The translations under genes were made by a program, and so were the position numbers. Below the pieces are notes generated by a model that saw only the letters and a list, made by a program, of their open reading frames with translations, was not told where the DNA came from and did no database searches. Of a stretch of DNA of 33,768 nt, positions 14,039 through 22,539 are shown in pieces. The stretch is from WAPX01 sp964622075. GTDB lineage: Archaea > Halobacteriota > Archaeoglobi > Archaeoglobales > Archaeoglobaceae. The stretch is from contig CAZUMR010000028.1 in assembly GCA_964622075.1 (NCBI GenBank), forward strand, positions 1-33,768. Direction: 5' to 3'. How positions within the stretch are numbered: the stretch's first letter is position 1; each line of letters opens with the position of its first letter.

Positions 14039-16444
14039 TCATATCCCTGAATTCTCCGAATCTCCCAGATTTTCCAGAATTTTCGAAGAGTATAACTGCC
14101 CGACACTTATGCCATTATCTCCTGCAGCTGTAAGCTCGTTAACGTAGAATTTCAGACCCCTCTCCTCAACAATCCTTCCAATTTCAGGAGTTATTATGCT
14201 GTTGTAAGCAACTCCACCGCTCATAACAACACAGGAGTCTTTCTTTTCCGCAAATTCAGCAGCTATTCTTCCAAACTCTCTCGCAAGGTACAGTGTCAGG
14301 GCAAGAGCAAGCTCATTCCTGCGGGTCTTTCCAAGCAGCTCAAACGCTCTTGCCAGCACTTCCTTAACTCTGACAACCTCAACTTTTCCTTCACCAGCCT
14401 TGTTTTCGTCAGAAAAGGGAGTATCGTAAACTGACTCCTCAACAGATTTGTAGCTGCTCTCCGAGATTTGAGCCAGAATTTCCTCCACTCTACTCATGTC
14501 CTCTGCCTCATCTGCAAGAGATTCAAGCTTCATCGCCCCCTCTCCCTCGTAAGTTCTCTCATAGCACAGACCGAGCATGGCAGAGCATGCATCAAGGTAT
14601 CTGCCAGCGGAGGATGCGTGAGCAACGTTCAAACCTCTATCTACCTGAGATGCCACAATTTCAGGAATTACGCTCCTGTCCCATTCCATGGACGTTACAT
14701 CAACACCGGCAGAGTGAAGGATTGCACACAGAATTCTTCCGGGCTTTAAGGTGGCAGCATCACCACCCGGTAGAGGGATGTACTCTAACCTCCCCACTCT
14801 CCTGAATTCCATGTTTTCAATGTCTATCCATAGAATCTCACAGCCCCACGTATTGCCATCAAAACCGTATCCGGCTCCATCCATGGTCACAGCTACAGCC
14901 CTGCTCAGACCTCTTTCAGCCATAACTGACATTGCATGAGCAAAGTGGTGCTGAACCTTCACAAGCCTGATTCCCATTTCCTCAGCATACCTCTCAGCAA
15001 ATCTGCTCGTGTTGTATAGGGGATGCATATCACAGAATACAAATCCGGGTTTAAGCTGGGTAAACTTCACCCAGAACCTGAAAGCCCTCTCAAAGAACTC
15101 CCTGTATGTCCTGAAGTTCGAGGTGTTTCCTATGTACTGGGACTGAATTATCGACCCATCTCTCAGAACAGCTATGGAGTTGTAGAGCTCAGCCCCAGTC
15201 GCTACTGCCTGCATTCTGACGTTTACAGGTATTCTGTCCGGAATAAATCCTCTTGATTTTCTCACAATCATTATTTTCTTCCAGTCCTGCCTCCCTTTAC
15301 CCCTGCTTTTACCCCCAACGGCCTTGATTACAGAGTCATCAGTCCTGTTAACTATCCTCAGATCGTGTTCAAGAATTGCATCAACCCCTATTCTGTCAAC
15401 CCTTTCATCGATGAACATCGGCTCTCCCGGCATGTTGGCAGAGGTCATTACAAGTGAGTCACATTCAAGAAATGAGAAGAGGATGTGATGCAGAGGGGTG
15501 TATGGCAGCATTATTCCAACAGTATTCAGGCCGGGAGCAACACTTTTTGCAAGCCTGCCTTTAGACCTTAGGACAAGTATCGGTCTCACATAGTCTGTCA
15601 GCACCTCTTCCTCCTCCTTCCCGAGGAATGCGACCTTTCCTGCTGTATCCACATCCCTGACCATTACTGCAAAAGGTTGCTGAGGTCTGTTCAGCAATTT
15701 CCTAAGCCTGACAACAACATCTTCATCATCCGCCCTGCAGGCTATGTGATATCCGCCAATACCCTTTACAGCCAGAATTTTTCCCGAATCAAGAAGTCTG
15801 GCAGCCTTTATCAGTGCGTCAAGCTCTTTTTTCTCGTAAATCCAGTTCTTTTTTCTCCCAGCTCTCCTTATTCTCAGCCAATACCTGGGTCCGCACCTCG
15901 GGCATGCTATTGACTGTGCGTAATACCTCCTGTCCCCGACATCTTCATATTCCTTCCTGCAATCAGAGCACATCGGAAAATCGGCAAAACTCGTATTCTC
16001 TCTGTCGTATGGTAACTTCTCAACCACTGTAAATCTTGCACCACAGTCTGTGCACGATGTAAAGGGATACAGATACCTTCTATCGGACGGGTCAAAAAGC
16101 TCGTCAACACACTTTTTGCAAACAGCCACGTCTGGAGGGGGGAGAGAAAGCTCATCTGATCTTCCACCGCTCCTGACAATTTCAAAATCTTCTGGAATTT
16201 CCTGTTCTGACTTAACCTCTTCGACTTCAACACTCATTATCCTGGATATCGGTGGTTTATCCTCTTTCAGCCTCTTTAAAAACTGATTTAGCCTGTCTGT
16301 TTCGACCACTATTTCAACGCTTCCGCTTCCAGTGTTTCTTACCCACCCCCTCAAATTCATGCTCTTTGCGAGTCTGTAAATGAAAGGACGGAAACCTACT
16401 CCCTGCACAACTCCTTTGACTGTTATTCTGAAGACGCGTTTCAT
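14039..16444 (-). CDS. hypF: Carbamoyltransferase HypF, [NiFe] hydrogenase maturation
   Basis: HypF uses carbamoyl phosphate and ATP to carbamoylate HypE, the first step to the CN ligands of the [NiFe] centre. The 801-residue protein is full length. It has an acylphosphatase domain (about 1-90, VQGVGFRPFIYRLA), two zinc-finger units with CxxC pairs (about 107-185, CKKC/CTDC and CSDC/CPRC), a YrdC-like domain (about 205-385) and a Kae1-like domain with HHFAHAMSVMAE and MDGAGYGFDGNTWG. It is divergent from the hydrogenase operon across a 224-bp spacer and leads into trm56 with 12 nt between stop and start. The other hyp genes are not in the window. Confidence 0.95.
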   Translation of the reverse strand: MKRVFRITVKGVVQGVGFRPFIYRLAKSMNLRGWVRNTGSGSVEIVVETDRLNQFLKRLKEDKPPISRIMSVEVEEVKSEQEIPEDFEIVRSGGRSDELSLPPPDVAVCKKCVDELFDPSDRRYLYPFTSCTDCGARFTVVEKLPYDRENTSFADFPMCSDCRKEYEDVGDRRYYAQSIACPRCGPRYWLRIRRAGRKKNWIYEKKELDALIKAARLLDSGKILAVKGIGGYHIACRADDEDVVVRLRKLLNRPQQPFAVMVRDVDTAGKVAFLGKEEEEVLTDYVRPILVLRSKGRLAKSVAPGLNTVGIMLPYTPLHHILFSFLECDSLVMTSANMPGEPMFIDERVDRIGVDAILEHDLRIVNRTDDSVIKAVGGKSRGKGRQDWKKIMIVRKSRGFIPDRIPVNVRMQAVATGAELYNSIAVLRDGSIIQSQYIGNTSNFRTYREFFERAFRFWVKFTQLKPGFVFCDMHPLYNTSRFAERYAEEMGIRLVKVQHHFAHAMSVMAERGLSRAVAVTMDGAGYGFDGNTWGCEILWIDIENMEFRRVGRLEYIPLPGGDAATLKPGRILCAILHSAGVDVTSMEWDRSVIPEIVASQVDRGLNVAHASSAGRYLDACSAMLGLCYERTYEGEGAMKLESLADEAEDMSRVEEILAQISESSYKSVEESVYDTPFSDENKAGEGKVEVVRVKEVLARAFELLGKTRRNELALALTLYLAREFGRIAAEFAEKKDSCVVMSGGVAYNSIITPEIGRIVEERGLKFYVNELTAAGDNGISVGQLYSSKILENLGDSENSGI

Positions 16445-16602
16445 AATCCCGCGTGAGTTTGATTTTCAGATGAGATAAACCTTACTGGCAAATTTTTCAA
16501 AATCCGGTATCGACATCATTATAATTTTGATAACAATAATAAGAGTTAAAGTGTTACTTAATGCTACGGATTTTGTAAAAATTACACAACAAATTCAGGA
16601 AA

Positions 16603-16616
16603 AGTTTAAATAATAT
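16603..16616 (+). promoter_or_regulatory. TATA-like promoter of the hydrogenase operon
   Basis: AGTTTAAATAATAT lies about 60 nt upstream of the GTG start, leaving a leader of roughly 30 nt that contains a GGGAGGGATGTGA ribosome-binding region (about 16655-16667). The rest of the hypF-hydrogenase spacer (16445-16602) is AT-rich; a weaker TTTATC on the minus strand near 16472-16482 may serve hypF. Confidence 0.5.
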
Positions 16617-16668
16617 ATTCAGCAGACCAGTTGCTAAATTCCGATGAAACAGCAGGGAGGGATGTGAA

Positions 16669-17727
16669 GTGAAATTCAGCAGAAGAGGATTTTTGAAGAC
16701 GGTAGCGGCAATGGGTGCTGCTGCTTTTCTTGACACGTACGGTGTGGAACTGGCAGAGGCAATAAATGAGGTTAAGGATTACTGGCACATTTGCTGGCTC
16801 AATGGGTCTGCATGTACCGGGTGTACGATTTCGTTTGCTCAGTCGGTAAATCCGGGGTTAATTGAGATATTCACGAGCATTCTCGTGGGCAACTCCGGAC
16901 TTCCAATAGTCCTGCCGGATTACATGGAAACACTGCAGCCAGCCTCCGGTACACTTGCAGAGGAGCTTATAAACAGGTGGAAAAAAGGAAGCAAGGGCAG
17001 GAGAATACTCATCGTGGAGGGAGCTGTTTCAAGAAAGAAAGGTTACTGCACAATACATGGAAAGGACTTTTACGAGCACCTGCTTGATGTCGTTCCTTAC
17101 GCTGACCACATAATTGCCTTCGGTGCCTGTGCCTGTTTTGGTGGAGTTCCCTCAGCAAAACCGAACCCGTCGAATGTCTGTGGAGTTGAAGAGTTCCTCA
17201 AAGAGAAAGGTATATACAAGAATGTTATAAACATCCCCTGCTGCCCCGGAAACCCTGACCATCTGGTAATTACCCTTGCCGCAGTTATGCTTGGTGAAAA
17301 AATAGAGCTTGACAAATACAACAGGCCAAAGGTGTTCTTTGGCAAGCTCATGCACGACAACCTCTGCCCATACAGGCCTTACTACGACAGGGGAATATTC
17401 GCAGAGAAACCGGGAGAGGAGGGGTGCCGTTACAAGATAGGATGCAAGGGGCCAATGACTCACACGGACTGTGCACTGAGGAAGTGGAACGGGCACGTCA
17501 GCTACTGTGTCGAGGTTGGAGCACCGTGCATTGGATGTGCCGAGCCGGGCTTCCCGGACAACTTCGAGCCATTCTACAAGCCAGTTGCTGAGCTGCCATC
17601 AGTTCTTGGATTCGGGCCTGAGAAGATTGGAGAAGGAATTCTTGCAGCTACAGCAGCTGGAATTGCAATTCACGCCGTAAGGCACGTAGCAAGTAAAGGT
17701 GGAGAGAAAAAGGAAGAGAAAAAGTAA
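16669..17727 (+). CDS. vhtG: [NiFe] hydrogenase small subunit (VhtG-like)
   Basis: This subunit carries the iron-sulfur clusters that wire the [NiFe] site to cytochrome b. The 352-residue precursor starts with a twin-arginine signal (SRRGFLKTV, hydrophobic to about residue 31), so the enzyme faces outward. Cluster ligands are visible in LNGSACTGC (C49, C52), GACACFGG, NIPCCPGNP, CPYRPYYDRG and VGAPCIGCAEPGFPD. A weakly hydrophobic C-terminal segment (GILAATAAGIAIHAV) may be a membrane anchor and ends in a lysine-rich tail. The GTG start is preceded by a purine-rich ribosome site. The large subunit begins 14 nt after the stop. It resembles the methanophenazine-type Vht/Vho group, which also occurs in Archaeoglobus. 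Confidence 0.92.
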   Translation: MKFSRRGFLKTVAAMGAAAFLDTYGVELAEAINEVKDYWHICWLNGSACTGCTISFAQSVNPGLIEIFTSILVGNSGLPIVLPDYMETLQPASGTLAEELINRWKKGSKGRRILIVEGAVSRKKGYCTIHGKDFYEHLLDVVPYADHIIAFGACACFGGVPSAKPNPSNVCGVEEFLKEKGIYKNVINIPCCPGNPDHLVITLAAVMLGEKIELDKYNRPKVFFGKLMHDNLCPYRPYYDRGIFAEKPGEEGCRYKIGCKGPMTHTDCALRKWNGHVSYCVEVGAPCIGCAEPGFPDNFEPFYKPVAELPSVLGFGPEKIGEGILAATAAGIAIHAVRHVASKGGEKKEEKK

Positions 17728-17741
17728 AGAGGTGATTTAAG

Positions 17742-19442
17742 ATGACGACGGTCGTTGTTGACCCCATAACAAGGATTGAAGGTCACCTTAGAGTTGAAAT
17801 GGATCTTACAGAGCAGAAAACTTCTAAGGGGACGTTTAGCTTCGTTAAAACCGCAAGGTGTTGCGGTGAGCTATTCAGAGGATTTGAGATATTCCTGAAG
17901 GGAAGAGATCCAAGAGATGCCATATTCCTCACCCAGCGTATATGCGGTGTCTGCCCGGCACCACACGGAGAAGCTTCAACTGAGGCTGTGGAGAGAGCTT
18001 ACGGAGTTGTTCCACCGCCCGTCTCGATTCTTTCAAGGAACATAATGCACGGTGCATACTACATCTACGACCACGTTATTCACACCTACATCCTTGTTGG
18101 TCCGGAGCTTGGAATAATATGCAAGTATCCGCCCATGGTCCCGCCCGCCCTCGGCAAGGAAGGTATAGCGAAACTCGGGCTTGGAAAGAGCTACGCAAAG
18201 GCTGTGGAGATTCAGAGGCTGTCAAACCAGATCGTTGCACTGTGGGGTGGCAAATTCCCTCACTTTGCCAGCCAGTATCCGGGTGGTCTAACTGCTCATC
18301 CAACTCCTGCAAGGGTAGCAGATACATTTGCAAGAATGGTCAAGATATGGGAGTTCGTTGCCATTGACATGATCAGAGACATAGAGGCAATTATAGACGC
18401 CAGTGACAAGATAGGCGAAAAAATAAGCGATTTGCTTGGAGTTGACTTCAAGGGACTTGAGAGTCTTGGAGTTTCTACCGGTAACTTCCTCAGCTACGGT
18501 GCTTTTCCGGATTATGAAGACTACGATGACTGGCTTGATCCATCGAAGAGAAAGAAGGCTCTGTTCAGAAGCGGTGCATGGAGCAACGGCTCCTTCAAGA
18601 CTTTTGATGAAAGCAAAGTCAGGGAGTACATAAAGTACTCATGGTACAGTGGTGAGAGTGGTCTGACGCCATTTAAAGAATCCACAATTCCTGATAGAGA
18701 GAAGAGTGGAGCGTACTCATGGATCAAGGCACCGCGTTACGATGGTAAGGTTTACGAGGTCGGCCCTCTTGCAAGAATGGTAAACACGTTTGGTACCAAG
18801 TGGAGGATTCCAAGAGTCCATCCAGTCACAGGTAAGGACTACGGAGACTTCGTTTACGAGATGAGAAATCCGAAAGGTTCCGTTCTCGATAGAATTGTTG
18901 CAAGAGTTGCATGCACTCTAATAATAGCCAACAAGATGTTCGAGTGGATAGAGGCAATAAAGGGAATGGAGAATGAGAAGGTCATAAACTTCAAGAACTA
19001 TCCGAGCAGCGGAGAGGGTTACGGTCTCTGGGAGGCTCCAAGAGGGGCTCTCGGACACTGGCTGATAGTCAAGAACGGTGTCATTGACCATTACCAGTGT
19101 GTTGTACCATCAACTTGGAACTTCAGCCCGAGAGATGATAACGGAAACCCGGGAGCTGTGGAGCAGTCCCTTGTAGGCACGTGGCTGCCAAAGAACATGA
19201 GCGTGAAGGATGTATGCAACGCACTTTATCCGGAGAAAGACGTCAATCTCTCTCCGGTAGGCATAAATGCAACCGTTAGCTGGGGAGACGCTCTTGCTGC
19301 CGCCCTGAAGCCACTTGGTCTTGAAAAACTCAACCTTGAGCCAGCTGGTGGGGCAGAGTACAACACAACCCTTGCGCTGATTGCAGTCAGAAGCTTCGAC
19401 CCGTGCATAGCCTGTGCTGTGCATGTGGGCAGGGTTGAGTAA
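17742..19442 (+). CDS. vhtA: [NiFe] hydrogenase large subunit (VhtA-like)
   Basis: This is the catalytic subunit that holds the nickel-iron site and oxidises H2. The 566-residue protein has the N-terminal motif DPITRIEGHLRVE and the two nickel-binding pairs RICGVCPAPHG (C68, C71) and DPCIACAVH (C555, C558). No selenocysteine codon is involved. The maturation protease would cut after H561, releasing only five residues (VGRVE), a short tail compared with the roughly 15 residues common in bacterial enzymes. A GAGGTGA site lies 8 nt before the ATG. The specific endopeptidase gene is not adjacent. Confidence 0.94.
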   Translation: MTTVVVDPITRIEGHLRVEMDLTEQKTSKGTFSFVKTARCCGELFRGFEIFLKGRDPRDAIFLTQRICGVCPAPHGEASTEAVERAYGVVPPPVSILSRNIMHGAYYIYDHVIHTYILVGPELGIICKYPPMVPPALGKEGIAKLGLGKSYAKAVEIQRLSNQIVALWGGKFPHFASQYPGGLTAHPTPARVADTFARMVKIWEFVAIDMIRDIEAIIDASDKIGEKISDLLGVDFKGLESLGVSTGNFLSYGAFPDYEDYDDWLDPSKRKKALFRSGAWSNGSFKTFDESKVREYIKYSWYSGESGLTPFKESTIPDREKSGAYSWIKAPRYDGKVYEVGPLARMVNTFGTKWRIPRVHPVTGKDYGDFVYEMRNPKGSVLDRIVARVACTLIIANKMFEWIEAIKGMENEKVINFKNYPSSGEGYGLWEAPRGALGHWLIVKNGVIDHYQCVVPSTWNFSPRDDNGNPGAVEQSLVGTWLPKNMSVKDVCNALYPEKDVNLSPVGINATVSWGDALAAALKPLGLEKLNLEPAGGAEYNTTLALIAVRSFDPCIACAVHVGRVE

Positions 19443-19488
19443 GGGTTGATAGTAAGGTGAATAAGTGCAAATTCAGGAGGGGAGAGAG

Positions 19489-20157
19489 ATGGCAAAAGCA
19501 GAGTACGTGGAGGTTTACCGCCATTCTCTTTTTTACAGACTGTGCCACTGGAGCATAGTTATAACAGGCTTCATACTTGCCCTGACTGGAATGCAGATGG
19601 GCGGACTTTACGGCGTTAGAATACTCCCGGATGGTGGCGTGCTCGCAACTCACCTTGCAGTGGGCATGATATTTGGAGGTCTGTGGTTCCTGATGTTCTA
19701 CTACATAGTCGTGAAGGAGTGGAAGTGGTTCGGTCTCCAGAGAATACCCTACTCAATAAAGTTCCTGATTGCAGAAACGATGGCTTGGTTCGGAATAGGG
19801 CCACACATCGAGGATCCAAGGGGATACGATCCTGAAAAGGGAGAGTACGTGGAAAAGATAATTCCAACAGAGGTAATGGTCTGGTGGATATACTTCCTGC
19901 TTGCAATGCTGATGGGAATTACAGGATTGGCCATGTACTTCAGAGCGCAGTTTGCACCACTGTACAGCATAGCTGGAGCAATAGGACAGTTTTTCGGAAC
20001 GAGCAACGGATATGCAGTTATAAGAGCAGTCCACAGGCTGGGGATGTACCTGTTCGCAATGGTAATGTTCATGCACGTTTACGCAGTGATAATCTTCAAC
20101 GTTCTCGGTTCAATGATTACAGGGAAGAGAATGGAAAGAGTTAAAACGAAAACATAA
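19489..20157 (+). CDS. vhtC: Hydrogenase cytochrome b subunit (VhtC-like)
   Basis: This subunit anchors the hydrogenase and passes electrons to the membrane carrier (a menaquinone in Archaeoglobus, methanophenazine in methanogens). The 222-residue protein has four or five hydrophobic helices and candidate haem b ligands H12 and H20 (YRHSLFYRLCHWS), H54 (ATHLAVG) and a helix with VHRLGMYLFAMVMFMHVYAV. The ATG at 19489 follows GGAGGGGAG with good spacing, so the earlier in-frame start at 19465 is unlikely. It ends the operon; no hydrogenase protease gene follows before the next promoter. Confidence 0.88.
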   Translation: MAKAEYVEVYRHSLFYRLCHWSIVITGFILALTGMQMGGLYGVRILPDGGVLATHLAVGMIFGGLWFLMFYYIVVKEWKWFGLQRIPYSIKFLIAETMAWFGIGPHIEDPRGYDPEKGEYVEKIIPTEVMVWWIYFLLAMLMGITGLAMYFRAQFAPLYSIAGAIGQFFGTSNGYAVIRAVHRLGMYLFAMVMFMHVYAVIIFNVLGSMITGKRMERVKTKT

Positions 20158-20197
20158 TCCATTTTTTAAATTTTACTATTTCGCCAGAAAGGTCAAG

Positions 20198-20222
20198 TTT
20201 TTTAAATTAACCGGAGTCCGGT
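20198..20222 (+). promoter_or_regulatory. TATA-like box and 13-bp palindrome before the small membrane gene
   Basis: TTTTTTAAATTAA (20198-20210) is centred about 26 nt upstream of ATG 20229. It runs into ACCGGA-G-TCCGGT (20210-20222), a perfect 6-bp inverted repeat with one central base, placed between TATA and start codon. This is the classical position for a repressor operator. Confidence 0.5.
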
Positions 20223-20228
20223 GTAGTG

Positions 20229-20609
20229 ATGAACGTAAGCAGTTACACAAGCGAATACAAACCTTACAAGATTATACTAACCTCAACCCTCATATGTTTC
20301 GCTCTTTTCGTGATCTACCTGTCGTACAGTTACTGGAGAGAAGGGCTGTTACTACTTCTGATAGCATGGATCGCTTACTTCACAATAATCGCAATCAGTT
20401 ATAGATACACTCCAAGGATATGCCCGAGAGTTTACAGAATGACTCCAAGCGGAATATACATAAACGGTGGATTTTTCAGCTGGAATGGTTTTGCAGGATA
20501 CAGAAGTGGAGACGGATTCGTCTATCTCGTAAGTAAATCAGGCAGGGAAGTGATGATTCTGCCGGAGGAGTGTGAAAAAGTTCTGAAAAACTACCTGACC
20601 AGAATATGA
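20229..20609 (+). CDS. Small membrane protein with C-terminal cytoplasmic domain
   Basis: The 126-residue protein has two hydrophobic helices (about 15-35 and 39-58) followed by a compact beta-rich domain (RVYRMTPSGIYINGGFFSWNGFAGYRS ... VYLVSKSGREVMILPEE). The pattern of two helices plus a small domain with strand W-N-G-F is like bacterial PH-type membrane proteins, but I cannot assign a family. The ATG at 20229 is preferred over the adjoining GTG at 20226. It lies just downstream of the hydrogenase operon but has its own promoter. It converges on pcm, with a 42-bp AT-rich spacer. Confidence 0.65.
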   Translation: MNVSSYTSEYKPYKIILTSTLICFALFVIYLSYSYWREGLLLLLIAWIAYFTIIAISYRYTPRICPRVYRMTPSGIYINGGFFSWNGFAGYRSGDGFVYLVSKSGREVMILPEECEKVLKNYLTRI

Positions 20610-20651
20610 AATTAGATTGAAAATTAAATTAAATAAAATTAAAAAATAAAA

Positions 20652-21335
20652 TTAAAATCGAAATCCATACTTTCCTATCAGGGGTACAAACCTTACACTT
20701 CCCCACCTCTTCTTCCTTATTTCACCGCTCCAGTCTTTCTCAACAACGTAAAGCTCCTGAACAGCATCCCCGACGGGTATGACCATCTTTCCTCCCGGTT
20801 TTAGCTGTTCAATGAGTGGCTGTGGTATATCAGGAGCTGCAGCAGTTACATATATCCTGTCGTAAGGTGCATAATCGGCACATCCCTCACTGCCATCCCC
20901 AACAAGAACGATAACGTTGTCGTATCCAAGCTCTCTGAGCGTTTTTTCAGCCCTCTTTGCAAGCTCCGGGATTCTTTCTATGACGATAACTCTGCCATCC
21001 TTTCCAACGAGCTCTGCAACGACTGCTGCATGATATCCGCTACCCCCACCGACTTCCAGAACTTTGTGTCCGGGCTTTAAATCAAGCAGCTCACACATTA
21101 TGGCTACCATGTGTGGAGCGCTTATCGTCTGCCCGTGGCCTATTGGGAGCGGGTAGTCAGAATAAGCCTCAGAACTGTACTGGGGAGGGACGAAGAGGTG
21201 TCTTGGAACTCTTAACATTGCCCTAGCTACCCTGTCACTTATGTTCAGTTCATCCCTGAGGAGCCTGACCATTCTTTCCCTTTCCTCAATCCTATCAGCT
21301 CTACTTCTGTCTTCGGCTCTATTTCCGGCAACCAT
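20652..21335 (-). CDS. pcm: Protein-L-isoaspartate O-methyltransferase
   Basis: It methylates isoaspartyl residues in damaged proteins so they can be repaired, using S-adenosylmethionine. The sequence shows RVPRHLFVPP, the active-site region PIGHGQTISAPHMVAIM, SAM motif I VLEVGGGSGYHAAVVAEL, motif post I VIVIERIPELA, VGDGSEG and the C-terminal LKPGGKMVIPVG. ATG 21335 gives 227 residues and lies about 25 nt after a minus-strand AAATTAATTC. An upstream ATG at 21380 would add 15 residues (MTFKTFKLIRRVNRI) and also has an AT-rich element before it, so the start is not settled. Confidence 0.92.
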   Translation of the reverse strand: MVAGNRAEDRSRADRIEERERMVRLLRDELNISDRVARAMLRVPRHLFVPPQYSSEAYSDYPLPIGHGQTISAPHMVAIMCELLDLKPGHKVLEVGGGSGYHAAVVAELVGKDGRVIVIERIPELAKRAEKTLRELGYDNVIVLVGDGSEGCADYAPYDRIYVTAAAPDIPQPLIEQLKPGGKMVIPVGDAVQELYVVEKDWSGEIRKKRWGSVRFVPLIGKYGFRF

Positions 21336-21505
21336 AATTCTATTCACCCTTCGAATTAATTTGAAGGTTTTGAAGGTCATGCAATTTATTTTTGCAGAAA
21401 ATTGTTAAAATTTCTCAGTTTATTTAAACGCTACTGCATTCAATCGTTATCAAATTCAACCACAAACAGAAAACGTCAAATTATTGCTGTGAAAATAACC
21501 AAGTT

Positions 21506-22441
21506 ATGAGAAATAGACTAACCGGAATGGAACTGATAAAAGCGACCGCGATAATTCTTGCAGTTGCTGCGATCTGTGGTTGCATAAATTCCTACCACCC
21601 TCCCCCAATAATTGATCATGTAAACGTAAAGCTTGCAGATTCCAACGCTTCAGATGTGAAGTTACACTTTGATGTTTACGTCAGGTGTTTTAGTAAGAGT
21701 AGTGGAAATTACAACCTGACATCTGAGGTCATGCTCTATGGAAGCAGAATTGCCATATCAGAGAAGAAGATCAGTATAAAGAGCAGTCCGGGCGTTCAGG
21801 TTTACGGTTTTAACTATTCATTCAGCAGGGACAGGAGTTATGAGGTCGTTTTCAGAATAATGAAGAATAACAGAGTTTACGACTCGTATCCAGTAGAAAT
21901 TACAAACCTCGAAAGCGTACCGAACCTCGAGTTTGGTGTGAAGCTGAAGGGTGTGGACTTTAAACTCGTAAACCTTAGTGATAGCAAGGCCACACTTCTG
22001 ACAGAACTGTACTTCGTTTCGGAAAAGGAGGAGAAAAACCTGTCACTTCACATAGAGGCAAAACCCGCAGGAACAAGTCTTGTAGCGGCCGAGAAGTGGA
22101 TAAATACCAACTTCAGCAGAGGACTGAATCTGATATCAACAAATCTGACTGTTCCAGAGAACTACAACTACCAGCTCGTGATAACTGCGTGGAGGGGAGA
22201 TGTAATAGAAAAAACGTGGAAAGTACCGATGATCCTGAACCCTGAAAAGCCAAAGCCTAAGAATGAGAGCGAGAGTGAGAACTTCTCCCTGCAGAACTTC
22301 GTTGTAAAGCCGATGCCCCGCCCAAGACCTGTTTACACACCAAAGAAAACGCCGGGATTTCTCCTGCCAGCAGCCATAGCATGCATGACACTTCTGACTC
22401 TCAGGCGTTTGAGGCGTTCAAAAAGGGCTGGAAAGAAGTGA
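21506..22441 (+). CDS. Exported lipoprotein with C-terminal PGF-type sorting signal
   Basis: The 311-residue surface protein has a signal peptide with lipobox-like ICGC (C26), a beta-rich extracellular region with many N-x-S/T sites, a Pro-rich linker (PMPRPRPVYTPKKTPGF) and a C-terminal hydrophobic segment followed by RRLRRSKRAGKK. TPGF plus helix plus basic end matches the PGF-CTERM layout recognised by archaeosortase A. Having both a lipobox and a sorting signal implies two possible membrane anchors. The extracellular part holds two similar halves with pairs such as NYNLTSEVMLYG and NLSLHIEAKPAG, resembling CARDB-like repeats. CAAATTATT near 21478 is about 28 nt upstream. It may belong with the transglutaminase cluster. 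Confidence 0.68.
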   Translation: MRNRLTGMELIKATAIILAVAAICGCINSYHPPPIIDHVNVKLADSNASDVKLHFDVYVRCFSKSSGNYNLTSEVMLYGSRIAISEKKISIKSSPGVQVYGFNYSFSRDRSYEVVFRIMKNNRVYDSYPVEITNLESVPNLEFGVKLKGVDFKLVNLSDSKATLLTELYFVSEKEEKNLSLHIEAKPAGTSLVAAEKWINTNFSRGLNLISTNLTVPENYNYQLVITAWRGDVIEKTWKVPMILNPEKPKPKNESESENFSLQNFVVKPMPRPRPVYTPKKTPGFLLPAAIACMTLLTLRRLRRSKRAGKK

Positions 22442-22539
22442 GTTTAAATTTTTATATTTAAAATTTTTTAAATTTTTAACCAAGACGCGGGATTGTAGCC
22501 TGAAATCATCAACACTGATTTACAAACATAAACCTTAAA

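Noticed and set aside
14039..16444. Several plus-strand open frames inside hypF (for example 14468-14749, 15023-15256)
   Set aside because: They are shadows of the full-length hypF frame, which shows all family domains.
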